A DNA stretch of 25,951 bases from a virus. The number at the start of each line of letters is the position of its first letter. Within the stretch, counting starts at the first letter, position 1. The stretch covers positions 1-25,951 of IMG/VR virus record IMGVR_UViG_3300037189_025743. One strand, written 5' to 3'. The position numbers and the translations under genes are program-made. This document shows, in pieces, positions 5,449-13,600 of the stretch. Below the pieces are notes generated by a model that did no database searches, was not told the DNA's origin, and worked only from the letters and a program-made list of their open reading frames with translations.

Positions 5449-6447
5449 GTGGCTGCAAGCAGTACAGCACCAATGAGTCTTGATGATTACCTGAAAGACA
5501 TCGCTCGCGTTCCCCTGTTAACAGGGGACGAAGAAATAGTGCTTGGGAATAGGGTGCAAGATATGATAAAAATCTTGAGGGAAAACGGTTTAAGTGAAAG
5601 CATCTCGCTAAATAATTTTGTTAGTTTCACGAAAGACTTGCGGCCAGAGCAAAGACGGGTGGTGGAAAAAGGGTTAAAAGCAAGGGATCGCATGATCTCA
5701 GCAAACATGAGACTCGTGGCTGCAGTCGCCAATAAGGCAAGATCGATGTGTGCTCACTTGTCAATCGAAGATTTGATGCAAGAAGGTGCCATTGGTCTTG
5801 CTAGAGCTGTTGAAAAGTTTGAACCACAGAAAGGGTATAAGTTTAGTACATACGCCTATTGGTGGATAAGACAGGGAATTACGAGAGCCTGGGAAAACCA
5901 GGAAAACACCATAAGAATTCCAGGTAATATTCAAAAAGCAGCCAGATTGATTGAGAAAACCAGGGTAAGTCTATCAAAAACACTTAACAGGGAGCCGACT
6001 ATTCCACAAATTGCCGAAGAGATGGGCGAAAAACCGGAACGAATTAAAAGAATTATTTTACAAAGGGTGAAAGTGTTTTCCTTTGATCGTGATTCTTGCG
6101 GGCTTAGTCATGATGTTTTTCCTGGGAGGGACACTTTCATGGATTTCCTTAAGTACAACTGCTTTGCCACCCTTGCTCAAGAGGAAGAATCTGAAAGTAT
6201 TAAAGAGATCCGTCGCATAGAAAATATTGCAATGACTATTGTCAATGCACTTCCAGAGCAAGATCAGCGGCTAATCAGACAAAGGTATGGAATAGGTGAA
6301 CGCCAGCTAACAATCAAAGAGATAGCGGAGAAAAGTGGGGTAAGCCAACGACGCATTAAAGATAAGTGCAACGAAGTTATGAGTGGAGTCGTGTTTACAG
6401 CCAAGGTATTTGCGCCTGAGGCTTTTGCCAAGGCTAAGCTTTCGTAG
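5449..6447 (+). CDS. RpoD-like sigma-70 family RNA polymerase sigma factor
   Basis: The product is 332 residues from GTG 5449, or 324 from ATG 5473; neither start has a Shine-Dalgarno sequence. Domains in order are region 1.2 (about 9-40, SLDDYLKDIARVPLLTGDEE), region 2 (about 77-158, with SIEDLMQEGAIGLARAVEKF and YKFSTYAYWWIRQGITRA), region 3 (about 165-230) and region 4 (about 262-315). The region 2.4 residues that read the -10 in E. coli sigma-70 are conserved (W138, W139, Q142, T145 here). The region 4.2 recognition helix is not: where E. coli has T-R-E-R-I-R-Q this protein has S-Q-R-R-I-K-D (299-305), so -35 recognition is probably altered. There is no region 1.1, as in cyanobacterial group 2 factors. 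Position suggests a middle- or late-gene switch; a captured host gene is the alternative origin. Confidence 0.93.
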   Translation: MAASSTAPMSLDDYLKDIARVPLLTGDEEIVLGNRVQDMIKILRENGLSESISLNNFVSFTKDLRPEQRRVVEKGLKARDRMISANMRLVAAVANKARSMCAHLSIEDLMQEGAIGLARAVEKFEPQKGYKFSTYAYWWIRQGITRAWENQENTIRIPGNIQKAARLIEKTRVSLSKTLNREPTIPQIAEEMGEKPERIKRIILQRVKVFSFDRDSCGLSHDVFPGRDTFMDFLKYNCFATLAQEEESESIKEIRRIENIAMTIVNALPEQDQRLIRQRYGIGERQLTIKEIAEKSGVSQRRIKDKCNEVMSGVVFTAKVFAPEAFAKAKLS

Positions 6448-6462
6448 AAGTAGTCATCAGAG

Positions 6463-8250
6463 ATGCCAGGCACGAGACTGATCGGGCAAAGCGCTAGCGG
6501 TCGCGACAATGCCGCAATGGTCACCGACAGCGGAGCCCTCAAGGTGGAGGTAGACGGCGGTGGCGCAGGCGGTAGCGACCTTGCTGCTACCAATGCCTTG
6601 CTCGGGCCTATTGACGAAGCGGCTCCAACTACTGACACCGCCAGCTCTGGTCAAAATGGTAGGCTTCAACGGATTGCTCAGCGACTAAGCTCGATTATTC
6701 TTAAGTTGCCGGCGTTTGGTACTGCCGGTGCGCCTAGTTCGGATGTGTTGACGGTGCAAGGGGCTTCCAGTGGAACCATCCTACCGGTTGCTCCAAGGGT
6801 TACCCTTGGTGTTGGTAACGCAGATGGCAGCACTCAGCGAGTGACACTAGCTAGTGACAGCCCGGCGGTAATATCGCTGGCTGCGATAGCCAGTAGTCAG
6901 CCAGACGTGCTAACTGCGCTAGCCGCACCATCCAATCATGGTTCAGTGGTTCGACATGCGCAGTGTCTTCAGTGGAAAGCGGATTTATCTAGTACTGGGC
7001 CTGGCTTATTGGCGCCAGAGCTAACACTGCGGTCACCGTCTTCGCTATTTGTGTCGCAAGCTAGTGGCAACCTGATTGTTAACCCGGGCACAGTCGCAAA
7101 TGCTGAAATGCTTTGCAGGTCTTCTATATCATTTAAGGGATCAATAGCTCTACGGTGGCGTTTACTGCCATCCCAAAGGATAGCAAACAGTAATTTAATG
7201 GTTTTGCTTGCCGATAGGATTGGTGAAAACCTTAGCTATGTATGTACTGCCACGAATGTAACCGTAACGCTTCCTGGCCACTCATATACGTCAGCCAACG
7301 TTGGCCAGTCTATGATGTTAGGCGCTATTACTGGCTCGGCTGGTATTCCTGGGCGATACGCTATTGCCAGCGTTAGCGCAAACACTGTTGTCCTTACCGT
7401 TGCTGGCTGGCCAGCTACTGGTAGCGGCACGCTTGACTTGTTTGGGCACAGCTACGTGCAACAACTTTACTCTGGTACTGCAAACGCTGCGCTTGACGCC
7501 CAGCGTATGGGTTGGAATACTGGTTCTATAGTAATAACTGCCACTACCTACGCCACTGCTCATGCTGCATCTATTCAGTTAGACGGCAGAACCGCTACAA
7601 CCTGTCGAACGGGAACAGGGGATGTGCTTGTGTTATCGGCATCAAGATCAGATATTGTACCAGATGAAAATAAGGATTTATTTTTGTATCTGTGGGCTCA
7701 CAATGGCTCTACAGCACCAGCTTCTGCAACAACGTGGACTATATCGTCTTTATCGCTGGAAGAGAATATTAACATCCCCTTATACCTAGCGGGTATGAAG
7801 CAGTCGGGGGTTGGATCCCCAGTAGCGATGACAGGTAGCGTTGCGGTGTCAGCTTTCTCAACCGGTGCCGCACTATCTAATGACGTTGGTGTTCAATACC
7901 GTGCTACCGTCACAGGTGGTGCCACGCCCGCCAAGGTAATATCTTCGGTGGCAAGCCCAAGCTCAATACTTAAAGTTGGAGCAACACGACCGCTTGGGTG
8001 GAACCTGGTAAATACTACGGCTTTGTGGGTATACGGCAAGCTTTACAACTCAACAACAGCAGGGGCTGGTGCTTTGGGAGTTACTATTCCAATTGCAATT
8101 CCACCCAACGGAATTAACTCCCATTTCAGCGAAGGTGGGCTGACAGGCTTTTCTACCGGCCTTACGCTTACCACCGTAACAGGCGCTGCTGACTCTAGCG
8201 CCACGGCAGCGCCTGATGGTGCTATAGTTGGTTCGGTGTTTTTTGCTTAA
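6463..8250 (+). CDS. Fibre-like virion structural protein
   Basis: This 595-residue protein is rich in Ser, Thr, Ala, Gly and Val with many short beta-type segments, typical of phage fibres and receptor-binding proteins. The N-terminal part contains GQNGRLQRIAQRLSSIILKL (64-83), a motif I know from phage structural proteins, and repeated phrases such as RVTLASDSPAVISLAAI. The C-terminal third ends in a Gly/Thr/Ala-rich segment (GGLTGFSTGLTLTTVTG, then GAIVGSVFFA) compatible with a receptor-binding tip. It starts 15 bp after the sigma gene, so both are probably on one transcript, although every other structural gene here is on the opposite strand. No chaperone or pectate-lyase motif was seen. 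Confidence 0.75.
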   Translation: MPGTRLIGQSASGRDNAAMVTDSGALKVEVDGGGAGGSDLAATNALLGPIDEAAPTTDTASSGQNGRLQRIAQRLSSIILKLPAFGTAGAPSSDVLTVQGASSGTILPVAPRVTLGVGNADGSTQRVTLASDSPAVISLAAIASSQPDVLTALAAPSNHGSVVRHAQCLQWKADLSSTGPGLLAPELTLRSPSSLFVSQASGNLIVNPGTVANAEMLCRSSISFKGSIALRWRLLPSQRIANSNLMVLLADRIGENLSYVCTATNVTVTLPGHSYTSANVGQSMMLGAITGSAGIPGRYAIASVSANTVVLTVAGWPATGSGTLDLFGHSYVQQLYSGTANAALDAQRMGWNTGSIVITATTYATAHAASIQLDGRTATTCRTGTGDVLVLSASRSDIVPDENKDLFLYLWAHNGSTAPASATTWTISSLSLEENINIPLYLAGMKQSGVGSPVAMTGSVAVSAFSTGAALSNDVGVQYRATVTGGATPAKVISSVASPSSILKVGATRPLGWNLVNTTALWVYGKLYNSTTAGAGALGVTIPIAIPPNGINSHFSEGGLTGFSTGLTLTTVTGAADSSATAAPDGAIVGSVFFA

Positions 8251-8257
8251 TTGATTC

Positions 8258-8518
8258 ATGGCCAAAACATTGAAGCTGCTGGTCAACGGCCCTATTGATG
8301 GGGTCGAATACGCGGCCACTCAGCTGGTTGTCTTCGATAACGACGACCAGGCTGATGGCCTGATCGCTAGTGGAGTTGGCGAAATCTACACCAATGAGTT
8401 CGGCACCACCACTAGCCACGATGCCAGGGTCGCGGCACTGCTCGCTTCCTACGGGGAAGTGGTTGCTGAACCCGAGCCAGGCGCTTCGTCTTACGAAGAG
8501 CCTCAGCCGGAATCCTGA
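8258..8518 (+). CDS. Small acidic phage protein
   Basis: This 86-residue protein follows the fibre-like gene by 7 bp and is the last gene before the terminator. It has a small N-terminal beta-type domain (KTLKLLVNGPIDGVEYAATQ, then VVFDNDDQADGLIASGVGEI) resembling the short phage proteins with an IDGVxYxxGxVV...LIAxGVxE pattern found among head and tail genes. The C-terminus (about 64-86) is acidic and Pro/Glu-rich and probably disordered. A structural or decoration role is likely but not shown. Start ATG 8258 has no clear ribosome binding site. Confidence 0.65.
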   Translation: MAKTLKLLVNGPIDGVEYAATQLVVFDNDDQADGLIASGVGEIYTNEFGTTTSHDARVAALLASYGEVVAEPEPGASSYEEPQPES

Positions 8519-8546
8519 CAAATCAAGGATTGATGTATTAACGTGG

Positions 8547-8598
8547 CCATCGACCACTTGCTCTCATGGGCTGGTGGTCGATGGTTTTATTTTGCTTT
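8547..8598 (+). terminator. Rho-independent terminator of the rightward operon
   Basis: Perfect 11-bp arms CCATCGACCAC (8547-8557) and GTGGTCGATGG (8574-8584) enclose a 16-nt loop and are followed by TTTTATTTTGCTTTT. The T tract lies only on the rightward side, so termination should be one-directional. The tract overlaps the stop codon of the convergent endolysin gene. Confidence 0.92.
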
Positions 8599-9345
8599 TG
8601 ACGTGACATTAGGAAACGTAGCTACGGCGCGAGAAAAGTAAGCTTCGCGATCCGTCAAGCCATTGGCCGGATCTCTTCCGTTAACCCTGGCTGACACTTG
8701 GCGGCAGGTTGCGCCGGAATCACAATAGGGGTTCATTCCATTGAGATGCCACCAAAAGCCAGCGGAAGTAAATGGATAGTTGTTGGCAACATAGGCCGAG
8801 CCATCCATTACTGCCGCATCTTTGATAAAATCGGCGAATCGTTGGTAATTGTAGCGCCCAGTTAACTGAATCGCTCCGGCGCCTTTGTAGCGTTGGCCAT
8901 CGCCAACTCTTGTATTCCCCAGGTCCGTGCGTCCCTCATAAGCGCTTCCGCTAGCTAGTTCCGTCATCCAGCGTAATCCACCTGATTCATGTCCAACCTG
9001 CGACAGGAAGTGACGAATCCGGGCTGGGGTGTTGATAGCGAAGCGCTGTAGGCAGGAATTCAAGTCAGCCAGCTGGCTCTCTTCCGGGGCGCGAGTAAAT
9101 ACGGCGGTGGCTTGGGCCATGCTTACCAGTTGAGGCGCCGCCGGAGCGGCGACCGTGGAAGCCGTCAAGGGGGCTTTCGCCGTATTCTCGGCCTTCCAGG
9201 CGCTCCGAAGCTTTCCGCCCTCCTGGAGGGCCTCTGGATCGAGTTCCATCAGGCGGTCGAGCACTGCCAGAAGCCAGGCTCGGTGATGGGCTTTGCTTGG
9301 ATCGTAATAATCAACGTAATCGCGGCTTGGGGTCTTGAATTTCAT
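8587..9345 (-). CDS. Endolysin, glycoside hydrolase family 19 (chitinase-like) domain
   Basis: This 252-residue protein has a GH19 domain from about residue 75 to 245. Marks are [20 protein letters not shown] (111-130) with the catalytic acid E120, the second acidic loop [11 protein letters not shown] (134-144, E137), and [20 protein letters not shown] (148-167). Phage members of this family cleave peptidoglycan glycan strands at lysis. The N-terminal 50 residues ([20 protein letters not shown] and on) are a short helical extension joined by an Ala/Thr/Pro linker, possibly for wall binding. There is no signal peptide, so export through the holin is expected. Its ATG overlaps the stop of the preceding gene as ATGA (9342-9345). 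Confidence 0.92.
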   Translation of the reverse strand: MKFKTPSRDYVDYYDPSKAHHRAWLLAVLDRLMELDPEALQEGGKLRSAWKAENTAKAPLTASTVAAPAAPQLVSMAQATAVFTRAPEESQLADLNSCLQRFAINTPARIRHFLSQVGHESGGLRWMTELASGSAYEGRTDLGNTRVGDGQRYKGAGAIQLTGRYNYQRFADFIKDAAVMDGSAYVANNYPFTSAGFWWHLNGMNPYCDSGATCRQVSARVNGRDPANGLTDREAYFSRAVATFPNVTSKAK

Positions 9346-9617
9346 TTGTGATTTAGCAGATAGTTGCGAGCGGCGTTGACGGGATCATAGAGGCCGATTA
9401 TCGCTTCAACTTGGCTCGGGCTGGCGGGTCTGTTAGTTACGGATGTGATAGCGCCTGCGATAGCGCCTTGCACCCTGAGTGGAGAGGAGTTGTTGAGAGT
9501 TAAGACTAGTAGCTCGGAATCTAGGCGTTTATAAACTTCGGTTAAGCCAAGTTCCAATACTTTGCCAAGGGCCATGCGAAGCAAGCGCCTGGAAAGAGTA
9601 ATTAAAAGAGGTCTCAT
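9342..9617 (-). CDS. Small hypothetical protein of the lysis cassette
   Basis: The chosen ATG at 9617 overlaps the TGA of the upstream gene as ATGA (9614-9617), matching the coupling of its neighbours; an in-frame ATG at 9650 exists but would overlap more deeply. The 91-residue product starts [20 protein letters not shown]. It has an amphipathic, basic N-terminal helix and no long hydrophobic segment, then a Ser/Ala/Gly-rich middle and a C-terminus with [20 protein letters not shown]. It is not a typical holin or spanin. Position between a membrane protein and the endolysin suggests a lysis-related or virion accessory role, unproven. Confidence 0.7.
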   Translation of the reverse strand: MRPLLITLSRRLLRMALGKVLELGLTEVYKRLDSELLVLTLNNSSPLRVQGAIAGAITSVTNRPASPSQVEAIIGLYDPVNAARNYLLNHK

Positions 9618-9859
9618 GCTGGTGATTTCGTAAGAATGCCGCCAATCCATCCAGCAGCGGCGGCAACAGCGGCAGCAACTGCAGTTGTCTGTGGATCGCA
9701 GTTGTTAGGAATACGATGGCGGCAGATCGCCAGATCGGTGGCGGAAATTGCTATCCCAGCCGATAGTATTCCAACTAGACATCGAATTAGGAAAATGCGC
9801 TCACTACTTAAAGCTTTTTTTGGGCTTGTACTTTGCCCCTGGGAAGTGGCTTGGCTCAC
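9614..9859 (-). CDS. Putative holin, two predicted membrane segments
   Basis: This 81-residue protein starts at GTG 9859, overlapping the TGA of the upstream gene (9856-9859). A charged N-terminus (about 1-20) precedes a hydrophobic segment at about 22-45 (IFLIRCLVGILSAGIAISAT) and a second at about 59-77 (AVAAAVAAAAGWIGGIL), ending in a short polar tail. Small size, two membrane segments and position just before the endolysin fit a class II holin. A short membrane-anchored accessory is the alternative. Family membership was not recognised by sequence. Confidence 0.65.
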   Translation of the reverse strand: MSQATSQGQSTSPKKALSSERIFLIRCLVGILSAGIAISATDLAICRHRIPNNCDPQTTAVAAAVAAAAGWIGGILTKSPA

Positions 9860-10122
9860 CGTCTGTCCTCCACCGTTGGATGAAGTCCAAAGCTGATCTT
9901 AGGGGCGACTGCTACTACAAAAAGCGGCACCGTGAATGATACGACTACCGCAAGGATAACACCTTGGGCAATTCGTTTCTCGGCTTCACTTAGCCGACGA
10001 AAAGCCTCTCCCACATCTGCGCGTTGCTGCGCCATGGTTGTGACTAAAGCGTCGAGCTTCCCCTGCATGTTGCCAATCGCCAGCAGCAGGTCGCCGTGGC
10101 TCACATCGCGTTCGTTGGTCAT
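9856..10122 (-). CDS. XhlA-like coiled-coil membrane protein of the lysis cassette
   Basis: This 88-residue protein has a predicted coiled coil at about 10-52 (GDLLLAIGNMQGKLDALVTT, then GEAFRRLSEAEKRI) and one membrane segment at about 54-75 (ILAVVVSFTVPLFVVAVAP). This arrangement, a soluble helical N-terminus with a C-terminal anchor, resembles haemolysin XhlA-type proteins that act with holins. It is the first gene of the overlapping four-gene lysis cassette and lies 127 bp downstream of the next gene, so a separate promoter is possible, though I found none. Confidence 0.7.
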   Translation of the reverse strand: MTNERDVSHGDLLLAIGNMQGKLDALVTTMAQQRADVGEAFRRLSEAEKRIAQGVILAVVVSFTVPLFVVAVAPKISFGLHPTVEDRR

Positions 10123-10249
10123 GGGAGGGTGCGCTACTAGGACAGGTTAGCGGGTTTGTCGAATTATCCTCTTTCGCTGCCATGGTGCCGTGGTTACAGG
10201 GTCCTCCGTTACCTACAGCCTCGTCTCTGTGTGCTAATACTTCCAGTAC

Positions 10250-10684
10250 CTATCCAGCTCCAGGCAGCTGATAGGTGTCCGCCAGGCCATTAGCTGCCAG
10301 CAACCCCCCGATCTCGGCCCAGTGGGCTGCGGTTAGGTTGGTGGCTGCAACGGCTACGTCTGCCAGCGACTGCTGCAGGGCGGCGACATTAGCAAAGCCT
10401 AACTTTGCATCGCTCAAATTAGCGACTAGTTCCAGGTTGGCTGTTAGTAACTGCGATGAAGTTGCAGTTTGATCTTTGATTGCCTGATAGGCGGCAGTCG
10501 TGATCAGTCCATCGTAGAACTGACGGTAGGGAGCGCCAGGGTCGCTAATGCGTGGGCCGACAATCCAAGCTTGGCGATAAAGACCGTCGGCCCCGCGAAT
10601 AGGCGGGCCTTCAAACAACTGCTCTGTAGCGGAGTTGTACTCAGGGGCAGCGGTGGGGGCAATAATCGGGAGGTGAAGAATCAT
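10250..10684 (-). CDS. Small protein coupled to giant tail protein, possible fibre chaperone
   Basis: This 144-residue protein has its ATG overlapping the stop of the 1,517-residue tail gene as ATGA (10681-10684). The N-terminus (EGPPIRGADGLYRQAWIVGP) is followed by a helical region with FYDGLITTAAYQAIKDQTAT (about 56-75) and a C-terminal Ala/Leu-rich helical segment ending LLAANGLADTYQLPGAG. Proteins of this type follow fibre genes in cyanophage-like tail modules, to my knowledge without assigned function. Position directly after a fibre gene is where many phages encode tail-fibre assembly chaperones, which is the basis of the suggestion. Confidence 0.68.
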   Translation of the reverse strand: MILHLPIIAPTAAPEYNSATEQLFEGPPIRGADGLYRQAWIVGPRISDPGAPYRQFYDGLITTAAYQAIKDQTATSSQLLTANLELVANLSDAKLGFANVAALQQSLADVAVAATNLTAAHWAEIGGLLAANGLADTYQLPGAG

Positions 10685-13600
10685 ACAAAAAATGCAGGAG
10701 GACTGCCGACAATACGGCCAATGTGTTGGGTGGCAGTGTTAACGTCAACTCCTTGGTAGTTTGCGTTTACTACTAAGTTTAAGGCATTAGAAGATGACAA
10801 GTCATATGAAATCTGCCTACCCCCAGGGGCGTAGGTAAGCGTTACATTGCTGGCTAGCATAGTTCCACTAGTAGCCATTCTCCATAAGCCAGGGTGCCCA
10901 GTTGCCCCGGATGCAACCACAGTCCTACCTGCTTGATTGGTTATGCCCAAGGGGCCAGACGCCGACGTTCCGTCGTTCCCAAATGCACCCGCCATTCCAG
11001 CGGATTTATTTGCAATCACAAAGCTATTATCAAAGGTTTTAAGCGACAAGACAGATCCAGCGTTAAACGTGTGTATAAACGATTGCATAGAGGCACCTTT
11101 CACGGTCCCTGTACTTGCACGGTCGGAAACCAAAGCGTAATTGCCTAGATTGTTAAGAATATGAATGCAGTTAGTATCTCTGTTCCTTTCCAGGGCAAAC
11201 ACATTTGAATTTGGCAAGAAGGAGTACGGAGTAGCCATGGTCAGCGATACTTTCTGTTGTTTGCCATCACTCATAGAACCTACAAAACTATGACAGTTTC
11301 TGGATCCAGGTATTCCTAGTGGAAAAGTGGCACCCTTTAGCAGCGCTTTAGGTAAGCTATCAATTCTTGTATTGCCAAGGAAATATATTCCACTGCAAAA
11401 CACATCTATGTCACCTTCACAAGATACAATGCTTGGTGGCAGGTTCGGGTTGACTGGTCCAGGAGATTTTCCACCTAATATAACATTCCTAAACGTAAAG
11501 ATCCCGCTTTTCACAGATACACAGCCCTTGGTAAAAGGACCTTGCACCACAAACCCATTTGAAATCGTGGCATCAAGGTAATTATCCAGGAAATTGCGGA
11601 ACGTAACGCCACTGGGCCGGTACGCCGGAATTCTCATATCTGACGGATAGAGCGTTGATGGAAAAATTTCTGGGTTTTCGGCTACCGCATCCATTGACAA
11701 CCAGCAAACTCCATTAACTGAGCCACCTACTCTGAATTCTGGAAAAAACGAATTTTCAAAAAAATTCATCCCCGCGTCATAGCTGGTATAACTTCCCCGA
11801 TCGTGGGCTAATCCACCAGCAAAGCATGGCACAAGAAATGGGCTTCTAGCATCGTGCAGTGCTTTTGCATCAGTGGTGGGTTTTGTGTTGGCTGCTGTGT
11901 AATCTGCAACAATATTGGTTACTGGGAATTGGTTGGTCGCGCCAACCCAGTTAGCGATATGGTTAAATGGTTCGAGTTGGTTCCAGTAAGGCCCGTCGGC
12001 CAGCTGATAGTTGACTGTTTCTGTTGAGTCAAAAGTTGCATTTGCATAGACAACAGCAATCGCAAATGTGACCGCAGTTTCCCTGGCTAGAGGTGGTACA
12101 GCAAATACGTCAGCGGCAGACCTAACCGGACTGAGTATTAGCTCGGCAGACGTGCCGTTAAATACAAAACTCTGTCCTGCTGCTGTTGCGCTGTCTGGCA
12201 CAACATAAAGCGTGGTATCCCCAGTTTTGCGGGTGAGTACGCCCTTCTGTTTCGCCCAGTAGTTCAAGCCTTTAAGATTTACAATTTCAGGCGAGTTGTC
12301 CAAACTTGCGTTTAGCTCTCCGTCATTTGCGCCGATGGGAATGTTGTTAGAACGCAGTGTAGCAGCATTGGCTAACCTAAACGTCCCTAGGCTCGTAGTC
12401 TTGCCCGCACTGGAGCTTGGGAATAGCAAGCTAGCTAAAGAGCTTAGGTTCCATACTCCAGAGCCAGTCAACCCATTGACTGAGATATTGGAAAAACTCT
12501 CTTGCTGGCTATTTTCCGTTCCAGCCTGGTCGCCAGCCAACACTGTTTCACCTGTTTCGGTATCAGTAAGGCCTCTATTTGTCACAACTTGCCCGTTTTC
12601 GTTTACGCCATTTACCACTACTCGGCCGCCGCCGCCATTCGTGAAATACAGCGAAAATAGATTTGACGCTGAAATCGGCTTCTGCGCCTTCGGCAAAGCG
12701 GTGCTGTAATTACCATGCCCAGCGCCTTGATCATAGGTAAAGTTTGAAAGTGTGATTGTAGTAGGCCGGCGAAACTCCACAGCCCACGAAGCGAGGCCAG
12801 ACGCGGCGCCACCAGATGGCGGCAAAGGAAAATCCGCTGCGCTAGCCGGATTGAGCCTCCGGGTAGCTGTGGCCCGAGGTGTCAGGGCTGTCCAGGTAGC
12901 ACTTTCCGAAAAACCTAATGCCCGGAGCAGTGCATAGAGGCCTAGTACGTCGGAGCCCGTGCGGTATTGATCCCGGACAGGGCCGGAACTAGCAAAAATT
13001 GTTGTCCAGTTTATACCGCAACTTGTGGTTATGTCATTCGGGTCTGTATCAGTATTAAAAACAATTTGAGGTGCTTCGTTGGTAATGGGTTCTTCTGGGT
13101 TATAGGCTTCCGGCATGTGCACGTAGGCTTCATCCCAGTCAGCGAGTGGCGGGGTTGATGCGGTGGCGTAATTATTGCGAATAGCCTTGAAGTGCTTATT
13201 GACAGCCTTAACTACTACACCTTTTCGATAGAACGTGCCAACTGTGTACGTGGTGCTGGGACAGCTGCGCCGCAGCGTCACCCGCGCACCAAATTCTGTT
13301 TTAGAGGTGCTGGTAACAGCCAGCACCTCTTCCCCATCTGGGGCCAAAGGCCTGTTAATGCCGCCACCCGATACGCCTGCCGATGTCTGCAATATTGCAG
13401 ACCGATTTGGCGTGCGACTAGAATATGTTGTCAATTCCAGGGATGCTGAGCGCTCTGCCAAAGTGCGGTTATCTACCACGCGGCGGATGTAGACTGATTT
13501 CCCAATAGCGTTGCTAATACCAAAGCTGCTGGGTACGTCTGCATTGGTTCCACTTTGGCTCAACGCCGCTGTGATATTGATTCGAGCAGGGGTGCCAGGG

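Noticed and set aside
9986-10183. 65-residue leftward frame starting in the 127-bp gap before the lysis cassette
   Set aside because: Overlaps most of the XhlA-like gene in another frame and has random-looking composition.
12296-12709. 137-residue rightward frame within the giant tail gene
   Set aside because: Complementary-strand shadow of a Ser/Thr/Asn-rich coding region.
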